From Streptomyces calvus (GTDB taxonomy: Bacteria; Actinomycetota; Actinomycetes; Streptomycetales; Streptomycetaceae), in the NCBI RefSeq assembly GCF_006782915.1, contig NZ_VCNP01000029.1, positions 1 to 64,000 of the forward strand: a DNA stretch of 64,000 nt, given 5' to 3'. The notes beneath the pieces are model-generated. The model did not search any database. It saw only the letters and a list, made by a program, of their open reading frames with translations, and had not been told where the DNA came from. Positions 47,241-56,326 of the stretch are shown here, in pieces. How positions within the stretch are numbered: position 1 is the first letter of the stretch; each line of letters opens with the position of its first letter. Both the position numbers and the translations under genes were made by a program.

Positions 47241-47261
47241 CCCTCCGGGTGGTCCGGAGGG
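47241..47261. terminator. Hairpin terminator
   Basis: CCCTCCGG (47241-47248), loop GTGGT, and CCGGAGGG (47254-47261) pair perfectly between the convergent NB-ARC gene and the small membrane gene. Confidence 0.6.
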
Positions 47262-47277
47262 CCGCGGCGGGCCCGGC

Positions 47278-47517
47278 CTAGGCCTGCTTCCTGCCGCCCT
47301 CGGCCACGGCGTGCTCGGAGTCGGCCCCCGGCTCGCCGGCCTCGGTGAAGTTCACCCGGCCCATGTGGCGGTTCATCGACTTCATCAGGGCCCACACGGC
47401 CAGGGCCATCACCGCGAAGACGATGAAGCCGAGGACGCCGGGGGTGACCTTGTCCTCGTCGAGTTCCTTGGCGAGGGGGACCAGGTGGGTCATTGCCAGG
47501 CTTGCGCTTGCGCTCAT
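47278..47517 (-). CDS. Small membrane protein downstream of mca
   Basis: Encodes 79 aa with one membrane helix (GVLGFIVFAVMALAVWALM, residues ~30-48) and a Lys/Arg-His tail. It starts 1 bp after the mca stop, so it is co-transcribed with mca. Start ATG at 47517 or the inner ATG at 47493 are both possible. Function unknown. Confidence 0.8.
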   Translation of the reverse strand: MSASASLAMTHLVPLAKELDEDKVTPGVLGFIVFAVMALAVWALMKSMNRHMGRVNFTEAGEPGADSEHAVAEGGRKQA

Positions 47518-47518
47518 G

Positions 47519-48400
47519 TCAGGCATTGTCCCGGATGCCCGCGAAGAGGTCGTCCTCGGGGAGGGAGGTGTCCACGAGGGACTTGGCGAGCTCGTACTCC
47601 TCCGTGGGCCAGACCTCCTTCTGGAGGTCCATCGGCACCCGGAACCAGCCGCCGTCGGGGTCGATCTGCGTGGCGTGCGCGATCAGGGCCTTGTCGCGGA
47701 TCTCGAAGAAGTCGGCGCACGGCACGTAGGTGGTGAGCGTGCGCTCCTTGCGCTCGAACTCGCTCCACCGCTTCAGCCAGTCCCCGTACGGCGACTCCAG
47801 GCCCCGGTCCAGCATGGCCTGGTGCAGCGCCTCGGTGCGGGGACGGTTGAAGCCCTGGTTGTAGTACACCTTCAGCGGCTGGTAGGCCGGGCCGAACTCG
47901 TCCTCCGGGTACTTCGCGGTGTCCGCCGCGCCCTCGAACGCCACCATCGTGATCTTGTGGGTCATGATGTGGTCGGGGTGCGGGTAGCCGCCGTTCTCAT
48001 CGTAGGTGGTGATCACCTGGGGGCGGAAGGAGCGGATCCTGCGGACCAGCTCACCGGCCGCCTTGTCGACGTCCTCCAGGGCGAAGCAGCCCTCCGGCAG
48101 CGGCGGCAGCGGGTCGCCCTCGGGCAGGCCCGAGTCGACGAAGCCGAGCCACTCCTGCTTCACGCCGAGGATCTCCCGGGCCTCGTCCATCTCCTTCTTG
48201 CGCACCTCGTGGATGTGCTCCTCGATGTACGCGTCACCTTGCAGTTTCGGGTTGAGGATGGAGCCGCGCTCCCCGCCGGTGCAGGTCACCACCAGCACGT
48301 CCACCCCCTCGGACACGTACTTCGCCATGGTGGCCGCGCCCTTGCTCGACTCGTCGTCGGGGTGGGCGTGGACGGCCATCAGTCGCAGCTGGTCAGTCAA
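47519..48400 (-). CDS. mca: Mycothiol S-conjugate amidase
   Basis: Encodes 293 aa. It cleaves the amide in mycothiol S-conjugates to release a mercapturate and glucosaminyl-inositol, which is recycled into mycothiol; this is a cytosolic detoxification step specific to actinobacteria. The zinc motif AHPDDE is at residues 12-17 and GYPHPDHIMTHK carries the third zinc ligand. The start is TTG at 48400, with GAGG about 9 bp upstream. Confidence 0.95.
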   Translation of the reverse strand: MTDQLRLMAVHAHPDDESSKGAATMAKYVSEGVDVLVVTCTGGERGSILNPKLQGDAYIEEHIHEVRKKEMDEAREILGVKQEWLGFVDSGLPEGDPLPPLPEGCFALEDVDKAAGELVRRIRSFRPQVITTYDENGGYPHPDHIMTHKITMVAFEGAADTAKYPEDEFGPAYQPLKVYYNQGFNRPRTEALHQAMLDRGLESPYGDWLKRWSEFERKERTLTTYVPCADFFEIRDKALIAHATQIDPDGGWFRVPMDLQKEVWPTEEYELAKSLVDTSLPEDDLFAGIRDNA

Positions 48401-48456
48401 GACTCAATCCTCAAGTCGTAAGGCGCCCTGTGTGCGGCGGCGCAGTCGCAGGCTTC

Positions 48457-48462
48457 TATAGT
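48457..48462. promoter_or_regulatory. Candidate -10 box between mca and the DUF4307 gene
   Basis: TATAGT, unusual in this GC-rich DNA, lies in the 147-bp divergent spacer and can be read toward either gene. No clear -35 is visible. Confidence 0.3.
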
Positions 48463-48547
48463 GACCGAATCGGGGGACGAATAATTCCGGGGCTGCGTTC
48501 CGGGACGAGCCAGGGGGCGCCCTCCCCCTCCTGCCGAGGAGACGATC

Positions 48548-48946
48548 ATGAGTACGCCGAGCACGCGGCTGCCCGAGGGCCGTTACGGCCGCTCCTCGGA
48601 CGAGCGTGCCGACCGCACCCTGAAGGTCGTCGGCGCGGTGCTGGGGGCGCTGCTGCTCGCGCTGGTCGGCTGGTTCGGCTACCACTACGTCGCCCAGAAC
48701 GAGATCAGCGGCGAGCTGATCGGCTTCGAGGCCGGCGACGACGCGGTCAAGGTGCACCTGGAGGTGCGCAAGGACGCGGGGACCTCCGGCTACTGCACGG
48801 TGCGCTCGCAGGCCGAGAACGGCGCCGAGGTGGGCCGCGCCGACTTCCGCTTCGACACCGACGACACCCGCATCGACCGGGTCGTCACCCTGCGCACGAC
48901 CTCCCGGGGCACCACGGCCGAGCTCGTCGGCTGCCACGCCGACTGA
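48548..48946 (+). CDS. DUF4307 membrane protein
   Basis: Encodes 132 aa. After a cytosolic Arg-rich tail a single membrane helix lies at residues ~26-48 (TLKVVGAVLGALLLALVGWFG), followed by an outside ~80-aa DUF4307 domain with two Cys (GYCTVRSQ, VGCHAD) that may form a disulfide. It is conserved next to mca in actinobacteria; role unknown. GAGGAGA precedes the ATG by 6 bp. Confidence 0.9.
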   Translation: MSTPSTRLPEGRYGRSSDERADRTLKVVGAVLGALLLALVGWFGYHYVAQNEISGELIGFEAGDDAVKVHLEVRKDAGTSGYCTVRSQAENGAEVGRADFRFDTDDTRIDRVVTLRTTSRGTTAELVGCHAD

Positions 48947-49163
48947 CCCCGACCGGCGCGGCCGGTACCCACCGGCACGGTCCGGCACAGGCGGGTGCGG
49001 CAGGGAATACCTGGCCGTTGACCTGCGCTGACATGAGTCTGGTGGCTTATGTCCTCCCCTTGCGGGCCCTGAATTGTTAGGCTCGTGGTTTCGCCCATCC
49101 CTGGTGGAACATGCTTCCTGGGAGGGCGATGCTTTGTATTCCCAGTACCTACGAGGAGCACCT

Positions 49164-49661
49164 GTGACCCAGACCAGCGAGAACGTCACCTGGCTGACCC
49201 AGGAGGCGTACAACAAGCTCAAGGACGAGCTTGCGTACCTTACTGGTCCCGCGCGCACGGAGATCGCCGCCAAGATCGCCGCAGCGCGCGAGGAGGGCGA
49301 CCTGCGGGAGAACGGCGGGTACCACGCGGCCAAGGAGGAGCAGGGCAAGCAGGAGCTCCGTGTGCGCCAGCTCACCCAGCTCCTCGAGAACGCGAAGGTC
49401 GGCGAGGCTCCGGCGGCCGACGGCGCGGTGGCGCCCGGCATGGTCGTGACGATCGCCTTCGACGGCGACGAGGACGACACGCTGACGTTCCTGCTCGCCT
49501 CGCGCGAGTACGCGAGTTCCGAGATCGAGACCTACTCGCCGCAGTCCCCGCTGGGCTCCGGCGTCATCGGCCACAAGGTCGGCGAGGACGCGGAGTACGA
49601 GCTGCCCAACGGCAAGAAGGCCTCGGTGAAGATCCTCAAGGCCGAGCCGTACAGCGGCTGA
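49164..49661 (+). CDS. greA: Transcription elongation factor GreA
   Basis: Encodes 165 aa. GreA rescues stalled RNA polymerase by stimulating transcript cleavage. The N-terminal coiled coil carries the acidic tip GDLRENGGYHAAKEEQG, followed by the FKBP-like C-terminal domain ending SPLGSGVIGHKVGE and ASVKILKAE. GTG at 49164 follows GAGGAG (49153-49158). It is alone in its unit and ends at a strong hairpin. Confidence 0.97.
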   Translation: MTQTSENVTWLTQEAYNKLKDELAYLTGPARTEIAAKIAAAREEGDLRENGGYHAAKEEQGKQELRVRQLTQLLENAKVGEAPAADGAVAPGMVVTIAFDGDEDDTLTFLLASREYASSEIETYSPQSPLGSGVIGHKVGEDAEYELPNGKKASVKILKAEPYSG

Positions 49662-49731
49662 GCCCGCATCCCAGTTGAGTCCGCGCACGGGCTGAGCCCG
49701 AGCAGGCGGCCGACCCGCCCCGCGAGTCCCC

Positions 49732-49772
49732 ACGAGACCCCCGGCGCCCATCGACGGCGCCGGGGGTCTCGT
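49732..49772. terminator. Perfect hairpin terminator after greA
   Basis: A 17-nt stem (49732-49748 with 49756-49772) is perfect around a 7-nt loop. It lies 71 bp beyond greA and 62 bp beyond the 3' end of ilvA, serving both convergent genes. Confidence 0.92.
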
Positions 49773-49833
49773 CCTGCTCGCACGACGCCCGCGCCGGCCG
49801 GGACGCGGCGAGGAGGGCGGCGCCCGCCCGGGT

Positions 49834-51063
49834 TCAGCCGATCACCGTGTACCCGGCGTCCCGCAGCGCCTGGCCGACCTCCGTGCAGTGCGCCGGCCCC
49901 TTGGTCTCCAGGTGCAGCTCCACCTCCGCCTCGGTCAGCCCGAGCCGCGGATCGGTCCGTACGTGGCTGACGTCGAGGACGTTGGCGTCCGCCGCGGACA
50001 GGGTCCCCAGCAGCGAGGCGAGCGCGCCCGGCCGGTCCGTCAGCCGCAGCCGGACGGCCAGGTAGCGGCCCTGCGCCGCCATGCCGTGCCGCAGCACCCG
50101 CTCCATCAGCACCGGGTCCACGTTGCCGCCGGACAGCACCGCCACGACCGGCCCCTCGAACGCGCCGGGCCGGCTCAGCAGCGCCGCGACCGGGCTCGCC
50201 CCGGCCGGCTCCACGACCAGCTTGGCCCGCTCCAGGCACAGCAGCAGCGCGGCCGACAGCTCGTCCTCGGTGACCGTGCACACCTCGTCCACCAGCTCGC
50301 CGACGATCCCGAACGGCACGTCGCCGGGCCGGCCCACCTTGATGCCGTCGGCCATCGTCGCCGGATTGCGCACCGACACCGGGTGCCCGGCCGCCAGCGA
50401 GGGCGGATACGCCGCCGCGCCCGCCGCCTGCACCCCGACGATCCGCACGTCGGGCCGCAGCGCCTTCACCGCGACCGCGATCCCCGCGGCCAGCCCGCCG
50501 CCGCCGACCCCGACGACGATCGTGCGCACCTCCGGGCACTGCTCCAGGATCTCCAGCCCCACCGTGCCCTGGCCCGCGATGACGTCCGGGTGGTCGAAGG
50601 GGTGGATGAACACCGCGCCCGTCTCGTGCGCGTAGTCCATCGCCGCGGCCAGCGTCTCGTCGACCACCTGGCCGTGCAGGCGCACCTCGGCGCCGTACTC
50701 CCGGGTCGCGCTGATCTTCGGCAGCGGTGCGCCCTTCGGCATGAACACCGTGGACCGCACCCCGAGCAGCGACGACGCCAGCGCGACGCCCTGCGCGTGG
50801 TTGCCGGCGCTCGCCGCGACCACACCGGCGGCCCGCTCCTCCGGCAGCAGCCCCGCGATCCGCACATACGCGCCGCGCAGCTTGAACGATCCCGTCCGCT
50901 GGAGGTTCTCGCACTTCAGGTGCACCGGCGCCGCGACCGCCCGGGACAGGTGCCTGCTGCCCTCCATGGCGGTCATCCGGGCCACTCCGGAGAGCATCTT
51001 CCGGGCACCGCGGACATCGTCGAGGGTGACGGTCCGCAGTGCCTGGGCCGTGCTGTAGCTCAT
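49834..51063 (-). CDS. ilvA: Threonine dehydratase
   Basis: Encodes 409 aa. It deaminates threonine to 2-oxobutanoate with pyridoxal phosphate bound to Lys in TGSFKLRGAY. The phosphate loop GVGGGGLAAG is present. A single C-terminal ACT-type domain (YLAVRLRLTDRPGALASLLG...) may bind a regulatory amino acid. This is the short single-ACT form. ATG at 51063 has CTGGAG upstream; the frame beyond is non-coding. Confidence 0.95.
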   Translation of the reverse strand: MSYSTAQALRTVTLDDVRGARKMLSGVARMTAMEGSRHLSRAVAAPVHLKCENLQRTGSFKLRGAYVRIAGLLPEERAAGVVAASAGNHAQGVALASSLLGVRSTVFMPKGAPLPKISATREYGAEVRLHGQVVDETLAAAMDYAHETGAVFIHPFDHPDVIAGQGTVGLEILEQCPEVRTIVVGVGGGGLAAGIAVAVKALRPDVRIVGVQAAGAAAYPPSLAAGHPVSVRNPATMADGIKVGRPGDVPFGIVGELVDEVCTVTEDELSAALLLCLERAKLVVEPAGASPVAALLSRPGAFEGPVVAVLSGGNVDPVLMERVLRHGMAAQGRYLAVRLRLTDRPGALASLLGTLSAADANVLDVSHVRTDPRLGLTEAEVELHLETKGPAHCTEVGQALRDAGYTVIG

Positions 51064-51207
51064 GACTCCAGCATCGCAGTTCACACGCGTCGGCGGCCGG
51101 TGTGACCAACCCGCGGACTCCGCTTTGCGCAGCGCCGGTACGGGCCGCCTCCCGGCCGCGTACCCTGTCCCCCAATTAGCAGCCCTCCACGAAGTGAGCC
51201 CCCGGCC

Positions 51208-51732
51208 ATGCCCACAACACCTGAAATGTCGATGGACATGACGACGGACCTGACGGCCGTCGGTGACACCGGTCTTCTCGACACGCTGCAGCACGAGGTG
51301 GCGTTGTTCGCCCGCCGCGCCGAACAGACGCGGCTCGGCGGGGTCGGCCAGGTGCGCAACTCGATGGACCGCGCCGCGTACCTGCTGCTCAACCGTCTCG
51401 ACAAGGAAGGCCCCATGGGCGTCAAGGCGCTCGCCGCGAGCATGGGCATCGACTCCTCGACGGTCACCCGTCAGGTCGCCCCGCTGGTGGACACCGGCCT
51501 GGTCAAGCGGACCTCCCACCCCGAGGACGGCCGCGCGGTGGTGCTCCAGCTGTCCCCGCGCGGCAAGTCGCGCCTGGAGGAAGTGCGCTCCTCACGGCGT
51601 CAGTTGATGGCCGAGCTGACACACGACTGGGCGCCGGAGGAGCGCGAGCAGTTCTGCGCGCTCCTGACGCGCTTCAACGGCGCCCTGTCCGCGCGGATGT
51701 CGGTGCAGCCGGAGGACCGGCCGGCCTCCTGA
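51208..51732 (+). CDS. MarR-family regulator
   Basis: Encodes 174 aa. Winged-helix motif at residues ~55-110 (AAYLLLNRLDKEGPMGVKALAASMGIDSSTVTRQVAPLVDTGLVKR, then HPEDGRAVVLQLSPRG). It is divergent from ilvA with a 144-bp spacer, but a link to ilvA is only a guess. Starts at 51208, 51229 or 51238 are possible. Confidence 0.88.
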   Translation: MPTTPEMSMDMTTDLTAVGDTGLLDTLQHEVALFARRAEQTRLGGVGQVRNSMDRAAYLLLNRLDKEGPMGVKALAASMGIDSSTVTRQVAPLVDTGLVKRTSHPEDGRAVVLQLSPRGKSRLEEVRSSRRQLMAELTHDWAPEEREQFCALLTRFNGALSARMSVQPEDRPAS

Positions 51733-51909
51733 GCACGCGCCGCACCGGCCGCCGCGAGGCGGCGGGGAAGCGGAGTCCGCCCGGTCCGTGCGCGGCTCTT
51801 GACCGCGGGGTGCGCCCTGGCCTGATATGAGACCGGGGTCCCCGTCGTACGCGCCCGCCGAGGCCGTACGCGGCCGGGACCGCTCTCTCAGGGGTGGCGG
51901 GAGGCGCGG

Positions 51910-52413
51910 GTGCGACCACGGCATGCGTCCCGGGACGCGCTCCGGGCCCGCGAGTTCGAGGCGTACGTCGCGGGCGCGGGCGGACGGCTGCTGCACACCG
52001 CGACGCTGCTCACCGCCGAGGCCCCGGACGACAATCCGCGCGCCCGGCACCTGCTGACCCTGGCGCTGGCCCGGACGTACGCGTGCTGGGACGGGCTGCG
52101 CGGCGACGACCCCTACGACCGCACCCGCCAGTACCTGGCGTCCGGCTTCGCGCGCGGCGCCTGGCACCGGCACGGCCGGCTGCTCCGCCGGCGCCCCCAC
52201 CCCGGCAGCCCGCTGGCCCGGCTCTCCCCGCGGGAGCGCCTGGTCCTGGTGCTGCGGCTGTACGAGGGCGTCGCCGAGGAGCAGACGGCGGCGCTGCTCG
52301 GGCTGCCCGCGGAGCGCGTGCGCGCCGTGTACCACCGGGCGATGGCGGTCGTGCTGAGCCCGCCGCGGCGTCCGGCCGGCGCGGTCCGCGACGTGCAGGC
52401 GGCGCGGTCGTGA
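51910..52413 (+). CDS. Atypical sigma-factor-like protein (SigE/ECF class)
   Basis: Encodes 167 aa. The C-terminal part shows a region-4-like helix-turn-helix (LSPRERLVLVLRLYEGVAEEQTAALLGLPAERVRAVYHRAM). The N-terminal part resembles region 2 (FEAYVAGAGGRLLHTATLLTA) but the usual core-binding LVQEAF segment is degraded, so activity as a sigma factor is uncertain. GTG at 51910 follows GGGAGG. It precedes a small membrane protein by 13 bp. Confidence 0.7.
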   Translation: MRPRHASRDALRAREFEAYVAGAGGRLLHTATLLTAEAPDDNPRARHLLTLALARTYACWDGLRGDDPYDRTRQYLASGFARGAWHRHGRLLRRRPHPGSPLARLSPRERLVLVLRLYEGVAEEQTAALLGLPAERVRAVYHRAMAVVLSPPRRPAGAVRDVQAARS

Positions 52414-52426
52414 GGCGGGGGCGGGC

Positions 52427-52675
52427 ATGGCGCGGATGAACCGGGAGGCGACCGTACGGCGGCTGCTGGCGCAGTCGCCGCCGCCCGTGCCGCCCGAGCT
52501 CCACGCGGAGGCGGTGCGCCGCGGGACGCGCATGCTGCGCCGCCGGGAACTCGCCCGCCGGACGATGTGGCTGCTGTTGCTGGTGGCGGCCGTGGTGTTC
52601 GTGGTGTGGGCGCTGACGGTGCGTGCCTGGGTGGAGCCGCCGCCGGGGACGGCCCCACCGCTGACGGGCCGGTGA
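52427..52675 (+). CDS. Small membrane protein paired with the sigma-like gene
   Basis: Encodes 82 aa. An N-terminal basic part is followed by one membrane helix (MWLLLLVAAVVFVVWALTV, residues ~47-65) and a short Pro-rich outside tail. Position and layout suggest an anti-sigma-like partner of the preceding gene, though no anti-sigma domain is visible. Confidence 0.65.
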   Translation: MARMNREATVRRLLAQSPPPVPPELHAEAVRRGTRMLRRRELARRTMWLLLLVAAVVFVVWALTVRAWVEPPPGTAPPLTGR

Positions 52676-52685
52676 GGCCGGGGCC

Positions 52686-53843
52686 CTACCGGCCGAGCGC
52701 CTGCTGGAGGTCCTCCAGCAGGTCGTCGACGTTCTCGATGCCGACGGACAGGCGCACCAGGTCGGCGGGGACCTCGAGCGCGGAACCGGCCGTGGACGCG
52801 TGCGTCATCCGCCCCGGGTGCTCGATCAGCGACTCCACGCCGCCGAGCGACTCGCCGAGCGTGAACACCCTGGCCCGGTTGCAGACCTCGACGGCCGCCT
52901 CCTCGCCGCCCTCCACGCGGAAGGAGACCATGCCGCCGAAGGCCCGCATCTGCTTGGCGGCGACCTCGTGGCCCGGGTGGTCCGGCAGCCCCGGGTACAG
53001 GACGCCCGTCACCCGCGCGTGACGGGTCAGCATGTCGGCGATCTTCGTCGCGTTCTCGCTGTGCCGGTCCATGCGGACCGAAAGCGTCTTGGTGCCGCGC
53101 AGCACCAGCCAGGAGTCGAAGGGCCCGGCGACCGCGCCCATCGCGTTCTGGTGGAACGCCAGCTCCTCGCCGAGCTCCGCGTCCGCGGTGATCAGCGCGC
53201 CGCCGACGACGTCGGAGTGGCCGCCCATGTACTTGGTCAGGGAGTGCACGACGACGTCCGCGCCCAGCGCCAGCGGCTGCTGCAGGTAGGGCGTGGCGAA
53301 GGTGTTGTCGACGACGAGGCGGGCGCCCGCGTCCCGGGCGACCTGGGCGACGGCGGCGATGTCGGTGACGCCGAGCAGCGGGTTGGAGGGCGTCTCCACC
53401 CAGACGACCTTGGTGTTCGGGGTGAGGGCGGCCCGGACGGCGGCCGGGTCGGAGGTGTCGGCCACCGACCACTCGACGCCCCAGCGGGCGACGACCTTGG
53501 CGAAGAGGCGGAACGTGCCGCCGTACGCGTCGTTCGGGATGACCACGTGGTCGCCCGGCGCGAGCAGCGTGCGCAGCAGGCAGTCCTCGGCCGCCAGCCC
53601 GGACGCGAACGCGAGGCCGCGGCGGCCGCCCTCCAGGGCGGCGAGGTTCTCCTCCAGCGCGGTCCTGGTCGGATTGGCGCTGCGGCTGTACTCGTAGCCG
53701 CCGCGCAGGCCGCCGACGCCGTCCTGCTTGTAGGTGGACACCTGGTAGATCGGCGGGACGACCGCGCCCGTCAGGGGGTCGGCGGTGTTGCCCGCGTGGA
53801 TCGCGAGCGTCTCGAAGTGCTGACTGATGTGCCTGTCGCTCAT
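52686..53843 (-). CDS. metB: Cystathionine gamma-synthase
   Basis: Encodes 385 aa of the Cys/Met PLP enzyme class. It joins O-acyl-homoserine with cysteine to make cystathionine for methionine synthesis. The PLP lysine is in [29 protein letters not shown] and [11 protein letters not shown] are conserved. Cystathionine gamma-lyase is close, so the direction is inferred from the usual actinobacterial annotation. ATG at 53843. Confidence 0.88.
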   Translation of the reverse strand: MSDRHISQHFETLAIHAGNTADPLTGAVVPPIYQVSTYKQDGVGGLRGGYEYSRSANPTRTALEENLAALEGGRRGLAFASGLAAEDCLLRTLLAPGDHVVIPNDAYGGTFRLFAKVVARWGVEWSVADTSDPAAVRAALTPNTKVVWVETPSNPLLGVTDIAAVAQVARDAGARLVVDNTFATPYLQQPLALGADVVVHSLTKYMGGHSDVVGGALITADAELGEELAFHQNAMGAVAGPFDSWLVLRGTKTLSVRMDRHSENATKIADMLTRHARVTGVLYPGLPDHPGHEVAAKQMRAFGGMVSFRVEGGEEAAVEVCNRARVFTLGESLGGVESLIEHPGRMTHASTAGSALEVPADLVRLSVGIENVDDLLEDLQQALGR

Positions 53844-53950
53844 GGGGACCGAGCGTAGTCCGCCGGGGCCGCCGATGCCGGACACGGCGTTCTCCACAGG
53901 TTCGGGGACCGGGTTGGCCAAGTGTCGGCGCGGTCTGGTTCGCTGGTGGC

Positions 53951-55069
53951 ATGGAGATTCTGTGGGTGCTGATCGCGCTCGTCATGCTCTGCTTCGTGGT
54001 GCTGCCGTTCCTCAGGCGTTCGCGCGGCGCGGTGGGCCTGGTGCCGCCCGGCCACCCGGACGCGGCGGACCCGGCGAACTACGGCTTCGCCCGCGAGGAG
54101 GAGCTGGACGTGCGCATGCCCGGCCCCGACCAGGACCTGCTGGACGTGCTGGACCTGGTGCAGCGCACGCAGGACTACCGGGCGGCGCAGCAGTTGCTGG
54201 CCGGCACCGACGCCGGGGGCGAGCTGCGCTGGCAGCGCGTCCAGGCCTTCGCGGGCGCGGCCTCCCTCGAGCTGAACCAGCGGCCCGGCGGGGTGGGCGA
54301 GGCGCCGGGCGGGCAGTGGCTGCGGGTGTGGCGGACCGAGATGCCCAAGGACGCGGCCGGAGCGGCGGTGCACGCCGAGTTCCTGGTGCAGCAGGCGTGG
54401 CGTACGGCGGCGGCCGGGACGGACGAGTTCCGGATCATCATGGAGGAGGCGAAGGCGGCGTGCGGCGAGGCGGCGCTGCTGGCCCCCGGTGACCCGGTCC
54501 CGTACATCGTCGAGCTGTCGGTGGCCCGCGGACTCGGTTACTCCCAGCAGGACTTCGAGCAGCTGTGGCTGAAGATCCTGGACCGGGCGCCGAACCACAT
54601 GGGCGCCCACCTGGCCGCGCTGCACTACTGGTGCGAGAAGTGGCACGGCTCGCGGGAGCAGGCGTACTCCTTCGCGGAGGCCGCGGCCGCCCGCGCGCCG
54701 CAGGGCTCGCTGCTGGCGGCGATGCCGCTCTTCGCGGTCTTCGAGCACCTGCCCGAGGTGAACCTGGTCAGCGGCTTCTACCAGGGCGAGGTCGTCGGCA
54801 AGGCGATCCACGGCGCGCTGCACGCGGTGCACTCGGCCCGCCCGGACGACCCGATGCTGGCGCACGTGCGGCACCTGCTGGTCTTCTTCCTGGTCCGTGC
54901 CGAGCGCTGGGCGGAGGCCATGAGCCAGCTGATACACGTCGACGGCCACGTCGGCGCCCTGCCCTGGACACTGTCCCCCGACCCCGCCGCCGAGTTCGCC
55001 GTCTACCGGGCACTGGCCGTGGCCGGCTACGAGGCCAACGGCGGAAGCCCGGCGACCCTGCCGCACTGA
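53951..55069 (+). CDS. Membrane-anchored hypothetical protein
   Basis: Encodes 372 aa. An N-terminal membrane helix (LWVLIALVMLCFVVLPFL) is followed by a cytosolic or outside helical domain of TPR-like character (WQRVQAFAGAASLELNQRPG, WRTAAAGTDEFRIIMEEAKAAC, HMGAHLAALHYWCEKWHGS). I know it as a conserved actinobacterial protein without assigned function. It is alone and divergent from metB. Confidence 0.75.
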   Translation: MEILWVLIALVMLCFVVLPFLRRSRGAVGLVPPGHPDAADPANYGFAREEELDVRMPGPDQDLLDVLDLVQRTQDYRAAQQLLAGTDAGGELRWQRVQAFAGAASLELNQRPGGVGEAPGGQWLRVWRTEMPKDAAGAAVHAEFLVQQAWRTAAAGTDEFRIIMEEAKAACGEAALLAPGDPVPYIVELSVARGLGYSQQDFEQLWLKILDRAPNHMGAHLAALHYWCEKWHGSREQAYSFAEAAAARAPQGSLLAAMPLFAVFEHLPEVNLVSGFYQGEVVGKAIHGALHAVHSARPDDPMLAHVRHLLVFFLVRAERWAEAMSQLIHVDGHVGALPWTLSPDPAAEFAVYRALAVAGYEANGGSPATLPH

Positions 55070-55106
55070 CGCGGGCGGGGGCCGCCGGGCCGGACGCCGG
55101 GATACC

Positions 55107-56150
55107 TCAGATCGTCGCCGTGTCGATCACGAAGCGGTAGCGGACGTCGCTGTTCTGGACGCGCTCGTACGCCTCGTTGATCTCCGCGGCGCCGATCAGC
55201 TCGATCTCCGCGCCGATGCCGTGACCGGCGCAGAAGTCCAGCATCTCCTGGGTCTCGGCGATGCCGCCGATCATCGAACCGGCGAGGGTCTTGCCGCCGC
55301 CGATCACCGAGAAGAGGTTGAGGGAGACCGGCTCCTCGGGGGCGCCGACGTTCACCAGCGCGCCCTCCGTCTTCAGCAGGGACAGGTAGGCGTTGAAGTC
55401 CAGCGGCGCCGACACCGTCGACACGATCAGGTCGAAGCTGCCCTGCAGCTCCTCGAAGGTCTTCGGGTCGGCGGTGGCGTAGTAGTGGTCGGCGCCCAGC
55501 TTGAGGCCGTCGTCCTTCTTGCGCAGGGACTGCGACAGCACGGTCACCTCCGCGCCCAGCGCGTGCGCGATCTTGACGCCCATGTGGCCGAGGCCGCCCA
55601 TGCCGAGGATCGCGACCTTCTTGCCGGGGCCGGCGCCCCAGCGCTTCAGCGGGGAGTACACGGTGATGCCGGCGCACAGCAGCGGCGCGGCGGCGTCGAG
55701 GGGCAGGCCGTCGGGGATGCGGACGACGTAGTTCTCGTCGACGACGATCTTCTGCGAGTAGCCGCCGTAGGTCGGCTCGCCGTTCTTGTCGAGCGCGTTG
55801 TACGTGCCGACCATGCCGCTGCCGGTGCAGTACTGCTCACGCCCGGCACGGCAGTTGTCGCACTCGCGGCAGGAGTCGACCATGCAGCCGACGCCCACCC
55901 GGTCACCGACCCGGAACGTCGTGACACCGGAGCCGACCTCGGACACCACACCGGCGATCTCGTGACCGGGGACCATGGGGAAGATCGCCCCGCCCCAGCC
56001 CTCACGGACCTGGTGGATGTCGGAGTGGCAGATGCCGGCGAACTTGATGTCGATCAGGATGTCGTGCTCGCCCACCTCGCGCCGCTCGATGGTGGTCCGC
56101 TCCAGCGGAGCCTTGGCGGCGGGTGCGGCGTACGCGGCAACAGTGGTCAT
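55107..56150 (-). CDS. Zinc-type NAD(P)-dependent alcohol dehydrogenase
   Basis: Encodes 347 aa of the YahK/cinnamyl-alcohol dehydrogenase type. Catalytic zinc site: [20 protein letters not shown]; structural zinc: four Cys in [15 protein letters not shown]. Nucleotide-binding motif [13 protein letters not shown]. It interconverts aldehydes and alcohols, probably with NADPH. It is divergent from the XRE regulator, which may control it. Confidence 0.92.
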   Translation of the reverse strand: MTTVAAYAAPAAKAPLERTTIERREVGEHDILIDIKFAGICHSDIHQVREGWGGAIFPMVPGHEIAGVVSEVGSGVTTFRVGDRVGVGCMVDSCRECDNCRAGREQYCTGSGMVGTYNALDKNGEPTYGGYSQKIVVDENYVVRIPDGLPLDAAAPLLCAGITVYSPLKRWGAGPGKKVAILGMGGLGHMGVKIAHALGAEVTVLSQSLRKKDDGLKLGADHYYATADPKTFEELQGSFDLIVSTVSAPLDFNAYLSLLKTEGALVNVGAPEEPVSLNLFSVIGGGKTLAGSMIGGIAETQEMLDFCAGHGIGAEIELIGAAEINEAYERVQNSDVRYRFVIDTATI

Positions 56151-56326
56151 GCCGGGGTTCTCTCCTCGGGAAGTCGTGCGGCCGGCTGCCTTCCGTCCGG
56201 CCGGGCACGGGCTCCAGCCTGCGTCATCGGCCGCGTCCCACCCAGTCCACGGCTCTGCCTACGTTGGCTGTGCGTACCACTGGCGGGGACAGGATGGTGT
56301 GCGTACGACCGGGAATACTGGAGGGC

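Noticed and set aside
53844..53950. Possible S-adenosylmethionine riboswitch before metB
   Set aside because: The 107-bp divergent spacer is too short and shows none of the conserved helices.
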